Shown here: positions 43,160-54,109 of the stretch, piece after piece
How the letters are laid out: every line of letters begins with the position of its first letter
Numbering within the stretch: the stretch's first letter is position 1
Made by a program: the position numbers and the translations under genes
Notes under the pieces: generated by a model
Database searches by the model: none
Seen by the model: the letters and a program-made list of their open reading frames with translations, nothing else
Told to the model about the DNA's origin: nothing
Source: Panonychus citri
Taxonomy: Eukaryota > Arthropoda > Arachnida > Trombidiformes > Tetranychidae
Direction of reading: 5' to 3'
Assembly: GCF_014898815.1 (NCBI RefSeq)
Contig: NW_026515535.1
Coordinates: 1-64,000, forward strand
DNA: 64,000 bases

Positions 43160-45899
43160 CTTTCATCATCATTTTAACATTACTGTTATCATCCTATTCA
43201 ATCAAACAAGTTGCAACTACAACAACAACAACAACATTAACTGTATCAGCAAAATGATTTACAACTCACGACAAGTATTGATGATGATGTAAAAGTTTGG
43301 TTGTGATAAGTATGAATTTGATTCATTGATCAATACAAGTAAATGACAGTAAACAACAATCAGATCAAATAAGGTTAGTAAACAAAATAATATAACGATA
43401 TCTAATTAACCCTTGGGATGATGTGGAGGATGATAAGGAAGTAGAGAGCAGTAATAGTAACGGTGGAGGTGGAGGATAAACACACAGAATGAAGGAGGAA
43501 ATTGAAACACACTCAGAGCACGAAAATAAAAAGAGACACCAAATTAGTCCTTTTATCATGAAAGGGTATCTTTTATCATCAAAGATCATCCGATGAGATA
43601 TAAAGCAGAAGATGATGATGATGATGATGAAGGAAAACAAATGGATGATGAGAGAGTGAGAGAGTGAGAGAGAGAGAGAGATTTAAAAGGTTCAACTAAA
43701 AGCTTGGGGCTAAAAAGACGCCCGAACTTGAAGTAAATCCCCTTTAACGGTTTTCACATTAATAAAACACTCGGTGGGAAGATGATGATATTGGACAGTT
43801 CGTGCTAGCGCGTGTTCAGAGTGTATCGAATGCTCAAATGGTGAAAATGCTTTTGCATAAATAGAAAAGTTTATCGATGGATATTCATTGGTAATCACCA
43901 TGAATAATTTGAAGAGAGAAAAAGTTCTGAGATGAAATTTTATTCACAACTAACTGATTGTTTCTGTTGATTTAGTTTGCGCTCATTTTCAAATGAAACA
44001 AAAAAAACTCAACTCTCATGATAATTATTACCATTTACTACACTGAGAGAGAGAGTAGATACCCTTAGGCAAGGTTAACACAATTGAATGACAATAATAT
44101 TATTATAATCAACCGATTGTTATTTAAGTCCATGATGTTAATTTACTTTTATCACAAACTAATAGGTGTTAGAGATTCATCATAAGGATCATCTTCATAA
44201 ATATTATCTTCCTCATCTTCTTGTATAAGAATAGACATGAAAATATAACCGTGACTAGATTTCCATGTGTATGAATATAAATATCAGGGAATAGGGAAAA
44301 GTGTGTATGCATTTTTGATGGAAATCAGTTTTTTTCTTCCTCATCTCTTTCTCCTCTTTCTTATAGGAAAGAAAGAGAAAGATGATAAGCTTTTCTCTCT
44401 CTCTCAATGATCATCGTCATCATCATCCTCATCTTCTTCTTCATCCTCCCACTTTTTAATATGCATTAAAAAAGATGCAAAAATGAACACGCGACCCAAA
44501 ATGCTAGAGTAATAAACTTTTTTTTCCTGTTACAGTTTCAATCTCCATGTAAAATTATTACCATTATCATGATTACGATGATGATGAAGGATGATTATCA
44601 TCATTATCATCATCATCTCTCTCTCTTTTTCTCTCTCATCTATTAGCACTGATTTGATCGCTTTTTTAATCTCACTTTTCATCTGACCAACGTTCACAAC
44701 CATACCAAATGATGATGAGATGGTTGAATTACAATTACAAAATTAACTGATATCATATCAATTATCATCAATATCAACAATTGATTAACAACAATTTACA
44801 TGGTATTTGTGTGCAATTTAATTGACAATAGTTTAAATTGTTATTTAATATAAATCAGATGTTTCCATCATTATTATAAATCAGTTCCCGCGAAATGGAA
44901 AAAATATTTCAACTTTCAACAAACTTTCATTTTCACTTGTCAACAATTATAATTGTCCTGTTAACCAATGAGTACAACATAACTAAATTGTATTAATCAA
45001 TTAAAACTAATTATCATTACTCATTAAATAAACAACCTTTGGCTATTTACTATCAAAGGTTAATCAAGGTAAACAAGACAATCAGATAAATTGTACAATC
45101 TAATACATTAAGGTAACAATCAACTGTCCAACCAGAAAACACCAGCAGATAAAAAGTTAACCTGATGTTACAATTAACTGTTTAGTTATTAAATTGTTAT
45201 TGATGTAATCATCAAGGTTCATCTTCATCATGGCGATCATCATGATGTATATATATACAATGAATTGAGTATTATCAGGAAAGTAAGAAACATTTTGTGT
45301 GGGAGAAAAAGCAACAAAAAATCACATAGAAAATCCATAGGAGATGAAAGATAAACATTAAATAAGAAAGATTGTTGATCATAAAACAATCACAATAAAA
45401 TAAAAATCATCCTCATCTTTTATCCGCATCCTTTTATCATCATGTCCATGTAATAATATTATAACATTTACTATGGATGATAAAAAGTAACTTACCTTTC
45501 TTTTTTACTATTAAACACATTTCCCTTGATATCTAACCATTCAGATCATCTTCATCATCTTTTTATCATCATCATCATAATAAACCCTGGAAGATGCTCA
45601 ATTCACGCCTTCAGGTCTCATTGTGATTCTCATAACAAAATAGAAGCCTCATCTTCATCATTATCATCATTGGACACACTATTTAATACAACAGACGAAG
45701 CAGCAACAAAAAAAATGTCACATTATATCAACTTTTTTATTCATTTACATTATATTCAATTGACTTTTTCTCTATTTAATATATTGTTTATAATATATTC
45801 TAAAGGGATACCCTGTAGACTAAATGTACTAGTACTTTGTGTGTACTATATGGGAATACATTAGATTCACCGTTTATATCCTCATGGGCCTTTTTTTGC

Positions 45900-45930
45900 C
45901 TTCGAGTTCTAATGATCCTCGAACTCGGGG
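45900..45930. other. short GC-rich hairpin followed by an A-run
   Basis: CGAGTTC (45903-45909) and GAACTCG (45921-45927) pair perfectly, and three more pairs (two of them wobble) close the stem at 45900-45902 and 45928-45930. The loop is 11 bases and AAAAAA follows. I considered a tRNA T-arm on the minus strand and rejected it because no other tRNA arm is present. Confidence 0.3.
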
Positions 45931-46832
45931 AAAAAATTATTATTCATTTTTACTTTAATATCTATTTACCGTTATGTTTGTTTGTATTACCATCGTAATT
46001 GTTTGGTATCTGAATAAAACTATCACTTTGTCCAATGGTGATTATCATTGAATTGAGAGACAACAATTTACTTAATCATTTGATGATCATTTTTGATTAG
46101 CAATTTGATGTAAATATTATAAAAATAAATTGATTCTCTTTCCATATAATGAATACATGTACATGGATTTACATAATTGTGATTACATTTGAGGATTGGA
46201 TGAACTTTTTTCGTGATCGTCATGTTTAGTTAATTAATTTTCCTTTAACCAAATCAAAGATGTAATTATATAATTAAATATATCTAACTTTGCTCTTTAT
46301 GTGATTTGTGTTTTATAATAAGAATTGAAGTTAATTAAAAAAATTAGAGAAAGAAATTAAAATAACCGAGAAAAAAGTTCAAATTCTTGAAACTCGAGAA
46401 AAAAATGTTCATTAAATTAAAGTAACGGTACTTTCATTATCTTAACTGATTCAAGTAAACGAACGTTAAAGTATAAGAAAAAAGTTAATTTGATTAGAGG
46501 AAGATGATGATGATTAGGATGATGAGGATGGCGACTGAATGTAATTGCTACGCAAATCCTATGGGAATTATCTTGTGAAGAGTAAAAATCTTCATCTAAT
46601 TCCTAATTAATAGGAAACAGTTTAATTAACTATTGTATTAGTCTGAAAAGTTTTCGAATCTTTTCAGGGAAAATTAAATTTCTCAGCTTTAATTATATCT
46701 ATCGAATCGAGAGAGAGGTGCAGTTTCAGTTGTTTTGTCATCATCGTCAAAGATCATCAGGCGAAAGGATTAGGAGAAGTTATTAATTAATTATTCACAT
46801 TCTACTGTCATTTTTTGAGGAAGAAAAATTAA

Positions 46833-47143
46833 CAAGATGGTGTTCCACCTCATAGTACTATTGAGGAGAGAATCATCATTCCCGGGAGGATGTCATAGCC
46901 AGGAACTTTCCAAAGAGCCATGTAGGATATGAATGTCCTCCATATAGCCCAGACACTTGACCCTATGAGACCCTATGTGAAAGACAAGGTCGATACCAGT
47001 AGACAAAAAACTCTAGATGGCTTGAAATATCGAACAAAAACCATCATTAATGGTATCCAGGAGGAAACTCTTGCTAATGTTAATAAAAACTTTAAAAAAC
47101 GTATTCACTATTCAACCCTTGGTTGCCACTCTCTTGCAAAGTA
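46833..47143 (+). pseudogene. decayed mariner/IS630-type transposase, 3' fragment
   Basis: The fragment begins at QDGVPPHSTIEER, matching the block QDGAPPH that holds the second catalytic Asp of arthropod DDE transposases in this superfamily. It then shifts frame to read ARNFPKSHVGYECPPYSPD, which contains the third catalytic block SPD. It shifts again to LDPMRPYVKDKVDTSRQK and a conserved C-terminal end including IQEETLANVNKNFKKRIHY, finishing at a stop at 47142-47144. The first frame carries two in-frame TAG stops across the shifted segment. The N-terminal DNA-binding part and first catalytic Asp are absent, and I see no terminal repeats. This is a dead, 5'-truncated copy. Confidence 0.85.
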
Positions 47144-47448
47144 ACAACAAAACTACTCTATTGACAAAAACTCCGAAGTTTTGCAGCAAGTATAACCATA
47201 AAGTGGCAGTACAATAAAAAATTTTATTGCCCTAACCTTTGACTTTTTTTGTTTTTGTCATTTTCGGTCAGTTTTGTTTTTCTTTTCTAACTTGTTGATT
47301 GTTTTCTTTCTTTTTTCTGTGTTTCTAACTCTCAACTTATTCTGTATTTTTTATCTCATTCTTCAATTTTCATATAATTATGGAATTAATAAGTACTTCT
47401 GTCTGACCAATATGACGATATTTTTCAATTGGATAAAAACCGTATTAA

Positions 47449-47698
47449 GGATTTATTGTACTTTATTCGTTTTGCTCACTGTAATAAAAATTTCGACAAC
47501 AATATTAAGAGATTTAAAACTTTCATCAATCGTAAGATGCTGCTAATAAATGCCTCATTCGATGAAATTCAAATTCATATTAGCAGATTTAACATCCCTT
47601 GTTCTGTTATCCAAAATCAACTTACAAAAACATATGACTTTTATGGGACAAAGTTTTGATACAATCAATAGCAACTATTAATTTCGGACATGTTTTCA
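47449..47698 (+). repeat. unrecognised 250-base unit, copy A
   Basis: Copy A is the best preserved of a diverged direct repeat. It is open for 76 codons (47429-47659), giving a lysine- and asparagine-rich peptide containing FKTFINRKMLLINASFDEIQ. Copy B follows 285 bases later. I recognise no protein family. Beyond the stop, the stretch at 47667-47697 would read TINFGHVF and reappears in copy C as SINFGHVY. It may be a fragment of a multicopy gene or of a transposable element, since it follows a dead transposase directly. Confidence 0.7.
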
Positions 47699-47733
47699 AA
47701 CTAACTTGGAAACTTGGATGAAAATTCGTAGTT

Positions 47734-47977
47734 GGAATTTATTGTTTTATTCGTTTTGCTACCGTTGATAAAAATTTCGGCATCAATATTACGAGATTTA
47801 AAACTTTCATCAATCTTAAGTGGCTGCTAATAAATACGCCATTTAATGAAATTCAAAGTCATATGAGCAGAGTTAATACCCTTCCTCCGTTATCCAAAAT
47901 CAACACCACAAAATGACTTTTAGGGACAAAGTTTTCAATAAAATTATTAGCAAGTGTTGGCAAATATCTTGCATGTT
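47734..47977 (+). repeat. unrecognised 250-base unit, copy B
   Basis: By eye copy B is roughly three-quarters identical to copy A over its whole length, with small indels that break the frame. It keeps FKTFINLKWLLINTPFNEIQ in one frame. The shared blocks include RFKTFIN, the LLIN core and a GTKF segment near the end. It is plainly degraded and not a coding exon as it stands. Confidence 0.7.
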
Positions 47978-47982
47978 AACAA

Positions 47983-48005
47983 CTCGTCTCTTAACCAGAG
48001 ACGAG
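47983..48005. other. perfect 8-bp hairpin beside the hexanucleotide tract
   Basis: CTCGTCTC (47983-47990) and GAGACGAG (47998-48005) are perfect inverses around a seven-base loop. The hairpin lies between copy B and the start of the GATGAA tract. Confidence 0.7.
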
Positions 48006-48016
48006 CTAAAAATAAA

Positions 48017-48139
48017 GATGAAGATGAAGATGAAGACGAAGATGAGGATGAGGATGAAGATGAGGATAAGGATGAAGATGAAGATGAGGATGAAGATGAA
48101 GATGAGGATGAGGATGAAGATGAAGATGAAGATGAAGAT
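48017..48139. repeat. (GATGAA/GATGAG)n tract, longest in the window
   Basis: About 123 bases of GAT-GAA/GAG hexanucleotides make up the longest simple repeat here. It sits between copies B and C of the unrecognised repeat. Its three frames read as runs of Asp-Glu, Lys-Met-Arg and similar, so the open frames across it are artefacts of the repeat. Confidence 0.95.
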
Positions 48140-48250
48140 TATAATTACTTATAATAGAAAGAAAACAAAATGTATCAGTGCAGTTGGGATGAATTTCCCC
48201 TTCTCTTGTCTTTGAAGTCAATAAAATTATGTTCTAATAACTAAAGTGAT

Positions 48251-48520
48251 GTGATCTTCAATACTATTACTGATAAAAGTTCATCAGCAAGTATTAATTT
48301 TGGACATGTTTACGAATTTGAATCATCATTTAAGGTGTTGCAAGCTGGAATCACCTCAACTGAAATTCAATCTCTGAAAAAACATGAGAATATCGTGAAA
48401 TTAATTCTAGATGGGAAAGAATATGGTAATGATACATTTACCTTCACCTTTTCCACTTTATGTCCAGCAAAATTATCAATAATCAAAGAAACTTTATCAT
48501 CACTTCCCGGTTGGTTATGA
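48251..48520 (+). pseudogene. unrecognised open frame, copy C of the repeat family
   Basis: This is an open frame of 89 codons. An early segment (48285-48312, SASINFGHVY) matches the ends of copies A and B, so it is probably the downstream part of the same ancestral gene. The remainder (VLQAGITSTEIQSLKKHE and onward) is not low complexity and looks like real former coding sequence. An AATAAA lies at about 48677. I see no start context, no introns joining it to A or B, and no known domain. It may be a living exon, but the decayed neighbours favour a remnant. Confidence 0.4.
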
Positions 48521-48720
48521 AATCTATTCAACAAATCGTGAAAAATTGACCTGGTCTCCAAGTGCTTGTATTATAACTGTATGCTTGAGTACATATCGAA
48601 TTATAATTAAAGAGACGAGATTCCCAATTATCGTTTCCTTTGATTTGAAAAGTGTTGCGATCTGTTTGATGAAAAATAAACAGAACACTTTAGTTTGATA
48701 CAGTGTTTAGTCATATTGCA

Positions 48721-51700
48721 ATTCTAACCGCGTACGCGTTGTGATTTTTTCGAAATATTTCGATTTCTGACGGAAATGGCTGTAACAATAAAATCGATTT
48801 AGATATGAAAATTTCGGTTGATTTATTTCAATTGAATTGGAGATATTTATTTATAAAAACTAATCAATTTATTAATAGTTGGATTAATATTTATTGTCAC
48901 CTGACAGATTTGATTGATAATATCAAAAAGAAATCAAAAGGTTATGAATAATTAGTTATATTGAATGAATACATATTCACTATATATGTATCATTGGTTC
49001 CTCTTGTTTGATGGTCAGTATTTTATCCTGTCAATGTCCATATGATAGAATGACCATTCTTGTTAAGGTCAAGTTATCGTTTGAATACATTAACGATACG
49101 ATTATTATTATGACAAATTCAATTCACAAATTTACTCGAATCATTGTCATTAACTTTGATTATTTTAATTCTGATTCTCCATCTTCATCAGGAATTAACT
49201 CTGAGAATTGTTAAATCAATGATTATAGTAATTGTCATGGTTACAGGAAGAAAATGATGATTGAGTATCACAGGATGCAGCTTTTGGATCATCATTATTG
49301 GCTCAGAGTAAACAAAATCTTCTGAAACCAGAACTTTATTATTTCATTAAACCTGAAAATCTTATACAGACTTTCATTATTGAGGATATCATGTTAATCT
49401 TTTAATTAATACTCTTTTTGGTTAAACATTTACTCAGATAATGAAACCTCATCATGCTAATGATAATTAATTATTCATAATTGGTTGACTATTAATTAAC
49501 TTGATCGATTGAATTTAAAGATATTCATAAATAACGATTATCAGTAAATATGTTAATCTGTTTTCCATGATGAGAAAACAAGTTTCAAGAATTTAATTTT
49601 CTTGGAACTTTTTTTCTATTCAATGATAACATGATTACTCAGGGAGTAGAATTTTATATTTCCATGAGCATCATGATGATGAAAAAAGATTGAATCAAAA
49701 GTGAATATAAAATAATATCTTTCTAAAATGAATGGATGAAATTGTTACCATCGATTTTACAATTTGTCGAATTGTTTTTTTTTCTTTCTCTCAGAACTTT
49801 TTTCTCTCTCTCAGGTTAATTCTGAGCATTTGAAATTCATCTTCTAAACATGATCATCATCATCATCACCATGTAAATGGAATTATCTTGAAACGTTTTC
49901 TACATAAGTGTTGCAACTTGTATGTTAATCATAGAAAACTGATTTTATTTGGTTAACAAAAATTCGTAATCAAATGATAATAGTAAAACAAAACGATCGC
50001 TCGGTAATTGGTTAGTTCACAGAATTGGAACTTTTTTTTCTCCATTTTCGAACAACATTTTTCAATTTACATGGAAATACAGGTAGAGGGAGAAGAGAAG
50101 AGAAAGAAAATACTAATATTATCTTCTGAATATCAATTGAAATTTAGATGATGATCATCTTCATATTTCTCCCATGAGCATAATCTATGGAGATAGAAAA
50201 TTTTTCCCTGTGAGCATTCATCTTGGAATTCATGAGTATCAGAATTTCAATCATCATTATTAGCATTAGAATATCAATGTAAGAATTTGAAAAAGAAAAA
50301 AAAATGGAGAGAAAAAGAGAAAGAGGGAGAGAAAAGTTCTATTCTTTTTAGCAACTGATATTCTTATAATTCCAAAGAATTGCCTCAAGATATTGAGGAG
50401 GAAATTCTGGTTATCATGAGACTCGAAAGAAAAACTTTTTTTCCAACAAAAAAGTTTTGTTTATCTATTATTCTAATTTCGAGTGACAATTTCGATTAAA
50501 CCAAACTAATTGTTATCGATTTGACAATCAGATTGTAATGATTCAGTTTTCCATGTAAATTAATCCTCATATTCCTGAATTAATGATATTTAATGAATTC
50601 CATGTTAACTAATCACATACCTTGGTGATTATGGTCAATAATAATTATCATGATTGTTTAAATGTATTAAACATCAAGTGAAACAATTAACTGACTAATG
50701 ATTAAAAGGAATACAATTATTACCTTAATTATTAACTTCAACTGAATCACAATTGAAATTGAAATTACCAAAACAACCAGACTAACCATTTGAATACAAT
50801 TTACTGTATTACAATCAGAAAATAATGGTTAATCATTATGATAATCATGATTAGTTTACTGATTATGACAATTATCATTAACGACTCCTTGTAAATCCCA
50901 TTTAAATGATTGTGAAAAGTGAAAATTATGCTAATCATCAAACAATCAACTGAATTAACATTGAAATGATAATCGTAATTAATGTGAATTAATATTGTTG
51001 TCAGATTCAGTCTACCATTGAAACAGAAAATGATTTTTTTTTGTAATATTTACTTTTTATTTAGATCTCATAAATTATCATCATCATCATCATCATCTTG
51101 ACCATTAGTATATCATGATGATAATTGTCATTGCAATTACTTTATTGTTGTTATTAATTGTTAACTAAACAGCAAGATAATCATTTCATCAGATGAAAAT
51201 TATTATTATCATTTCAATTGAATTGATTTCCTATTGAAAGTTAATCATTTTCTTGACCAGTAACTTAAATTGTTCATCTTGATTATCTTGTTTACTTATG
51301 TATGTGTGTGTTAAACTGTTAACAATTAACTTGAACAATTTATATAAATCGTGTCTATTGACTGTATATGTGAGTGTGTGTGTCTTAAATTGTCTAACTA
51401 ATTGTTTGATAATAAGGATTGATTATCATTGATTGTAATGATAACACACAAATACAAACATATCATGAATTCAATTGTAACTTTAATTTCAATTGTACAT
51501 CTTGATTGTTAATCATCAACATGATGATGATCATCATTATCCAATTAAAATTTTCATAATTCTCTTAACCATAACTATTATCATTGATTAAGTAGCTACA
51601 CGAAAAAAACGTGATTGTGATTGAAGATTAAATTGTTTTCTTATGTATCATCATCATCATCATCATCCTGTTGGTCAACAATTGACCTCAAACCGAAAGA

Positions 51701-54109
51701 TACAAAACTGAGCCCGTAAATATAATGTTCATTTCATTATCTTGATTCATTTATCATGAATCATATTCTCAAAGAAGAAGAGTGAAAATCATCATTCATA
51801 CAAGAAAATTCCCTGAAAAACTAATCATGTTATTGTTTAGTAATATTCAGTTGATAGAAATGATTTTCTTTCTCTCTCTCTTCATCTTCATCATCTTCTT
51901 ATATTATCAACATGATGAATTTCATCAATTTCCATATCTACTAGGAAGTAATAGAAACACAATTTTCGATATTTCAAAATAAACATAGAAAAGCAAGTTC
52001 GAATATGATAAAGTCATTTTTTTTTCTTCTTCTTTTTTGAGAGAAAAAAAAAGTTTCATCATTAATATCAAATCGATCTGATCAACAGTAAAAAGAAACT
52101 GTGAAAGTTTATCATTGGAAAACCACAATAAGAATATTTAAATTTGATATTTGATTTGATTTCCCATGAATATGAATCTGAATCGCAAAGAAAAATATGA
52201 TTACTCCTTTCATGTTGATCATTGATCCCACCAAAAGAAACCAAAACCATGATGATAGTAATAATAAGAGAGCATTCAATATGTATGAATAATCATCAAT
52301 ACATTTGAGCATCTGATTATTCAGTTGATAATAATATGAAATAAGTCACAATAACATGGGATTACCTTGAAATCCAAGAAAAAAAATATCATCAATATCA
52401 TTGAAAACAAAAGTAACTGTCATGGTGACATATTATTATCATGATGACATTTCATGATGATGCTGATGAGGATGAGGATGATAATATAATATGTCAAACA
52501 ATTGGATTCTGGTTTTGTATTTGATATAATCAAACTTTGTCATAATTGAAGTGGGAGTTGAAAAGTTAAGCAAGAAAATATTAAATTATTGATAACCTTT
52601 GATGATAAAGCAACGAGAAAACAAAAATCTAATTAAATTGTTTGAAAGTTCAACTAGTTTATGTTTTTTTTGATTGTAATAGTTAACAGGATGATTTAAA
52701 TTATTTATATTTACCAATCAAGATGGTTACAATCAACTCCCAATTGTAATGTAGTAAATTCATTCATTTAATCAACACAATCAAATGGTCCAACTATTGA
52801 TTAAAGTTAATGTAACAACCACAATATAATATGTATAAAATTTCATCATTTAATCATGAGAAATGATCATTAATTAAATTGTTGGTATTGATTCAGTTAT
52901 TTTATCAGGTTAATCGTATTGACTATTGGTCATTGTTTTGGCTGGACAGTGGGGGTTGTGGTTGTGGTGGTCGTTAGGATGTTGGACCAAAGGTGGGAAA
53001 AGTGGGTGTTGATGCTTAATTGAACCGTTGTCACAATTAAAGCCATTGATTAATATTAATTATGATCATTGGGAGTAGATGATTAGATTAATTATCCAAT
53101 CACAGTTAAGGTAAGTTTGCTGTTAAAGCTTTAATCAACATTGACAATCAACATTGATTAGTTGATTAACCAACTTTAACAATAACAACGCCCATCTCAC
53201 CAACAATTAACAATCATTAAGGCTTATTAATAGTATAATTGTAATTGTAGTTAATCATTTAACTTTTACTTTTCTACCTTTTAGATTATTAGTTAATTGT
53301 TATTACTATTATTGATTATTTACTATCAACAATTAACTTGAAAACTTTTCCCAATACTTGCATCTTGTGGTTACTAGAAATGGTGATGATTAAAACTTTG
53401 ATTTAGTTAATTGTGATTCCAAAATTAAATTAAAGTTTTCACACTTTTTAATTGTATTAGTTCAATTGATTAATATCATTGATTTTTATTGTTATTGCTA
53501 TTTACAGATTCAATTATTTATATTGGTTTGTTGTTGTTGTTGTTGACAGAATTGACAATTATTCAAGTTAATTGTTTTGGACAATTTAATTTTGTGGTTG
53601 ATTGTGAAGTTAATTTAATTATATATTAAGAAAAATTTATTAATCTACAATGATATCAATACTACTAATATATTTATATATCAATAATAATAATAATAAT
53701 AGTAATTAAAGTTTCAAGGATAAGGAGAAATCGGAAACGGAAACGGAAATGATGAGGATGATGATGATGATTGCAACTCTCTTTGGTAATAATAAGAGGA
53801 TGAATCGTTAATTGTGATTATCTTTTTGTTTTTCAAGTTTTCTTTTTAATCAGTTAATTAATGAAGGACAAAGGAGGAAATAAAATCTACATAAAACAAA
53901 TGATTAAATTAATTTATTGGATTGTATATATAATTAGTCAGCAGTTAGTTGATTGTTGTAAATAAAACAGAGGAGCAGATGATGACGACGATGATGAGGA
54001 TGATGATGATGAGGAAGATGAAAAATAAATACAAATATTAATTGTTGATGATTGTGGTTTTAATCATTCAATTGGTGGGCTTAATTGTTACTATTAAATT
54101 ATGATTAGT
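48721..54109. other. intergenic DNA downstream of unc-4, no gene seen
   Basis: AT-rich spacer with ATC/GAT tracts (for example 51077-51097 and 53750-53772) and a G-rich patch near 52945-52980. The left end has two perfect palindromes: CGCGTACGCG (48729-48738) and TCGAAATATTTCGA (48750-48763). The last kilobase should contain the unc-4 3' UTR on the minus strand. TTTATT, the inverse of a poly(A) signal, occurs several times, but I cannot choose among them. Confidence 0.5.

Larger units (their letters stand above)
37909..46832. other. gene-poor intergenic DNA, microsatellite rich
   Basis: This is about 9 kb without a supportable gene. An open frame at 37910-38176 (-), next to the structured island, could be a remnant of the same element, but I recognise nothing in it. 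Most of the rest is AT-rich spacer with (GA)n, (GAT)n and (GAAGAT)n tracts. Two hairpins at 40310-40366 and 45900-45930 are listed separately. No tRNA, rRNA or homeobox exon is visible. Confidence 0.55.

Noticed and set aside
43365..43640. Minus-strand 91-codon hydrophobic frame
   Set aside because: Ile, Leu, Pro and Ser runs come from GAT/GGA repeats, and no splice sites or family match are seen.
45895..45935. tRNA gene suggested by a TTCGAGG loop on the minus strand
   Set aside because: There is no acceptor stem, D-arm or anticodon arm around it.
47954..48154. Acidic Asp-Glu repeat protein
   Set aside because: It is only the translation of the GATGAA/GATGAG tract; the other frames are equally open.
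52945..52985. G-quadruplex in a GT-rich patch
   Set aside because: Most G-runs are only two bases long, so a stable quadruplex is doubtful without measurement.
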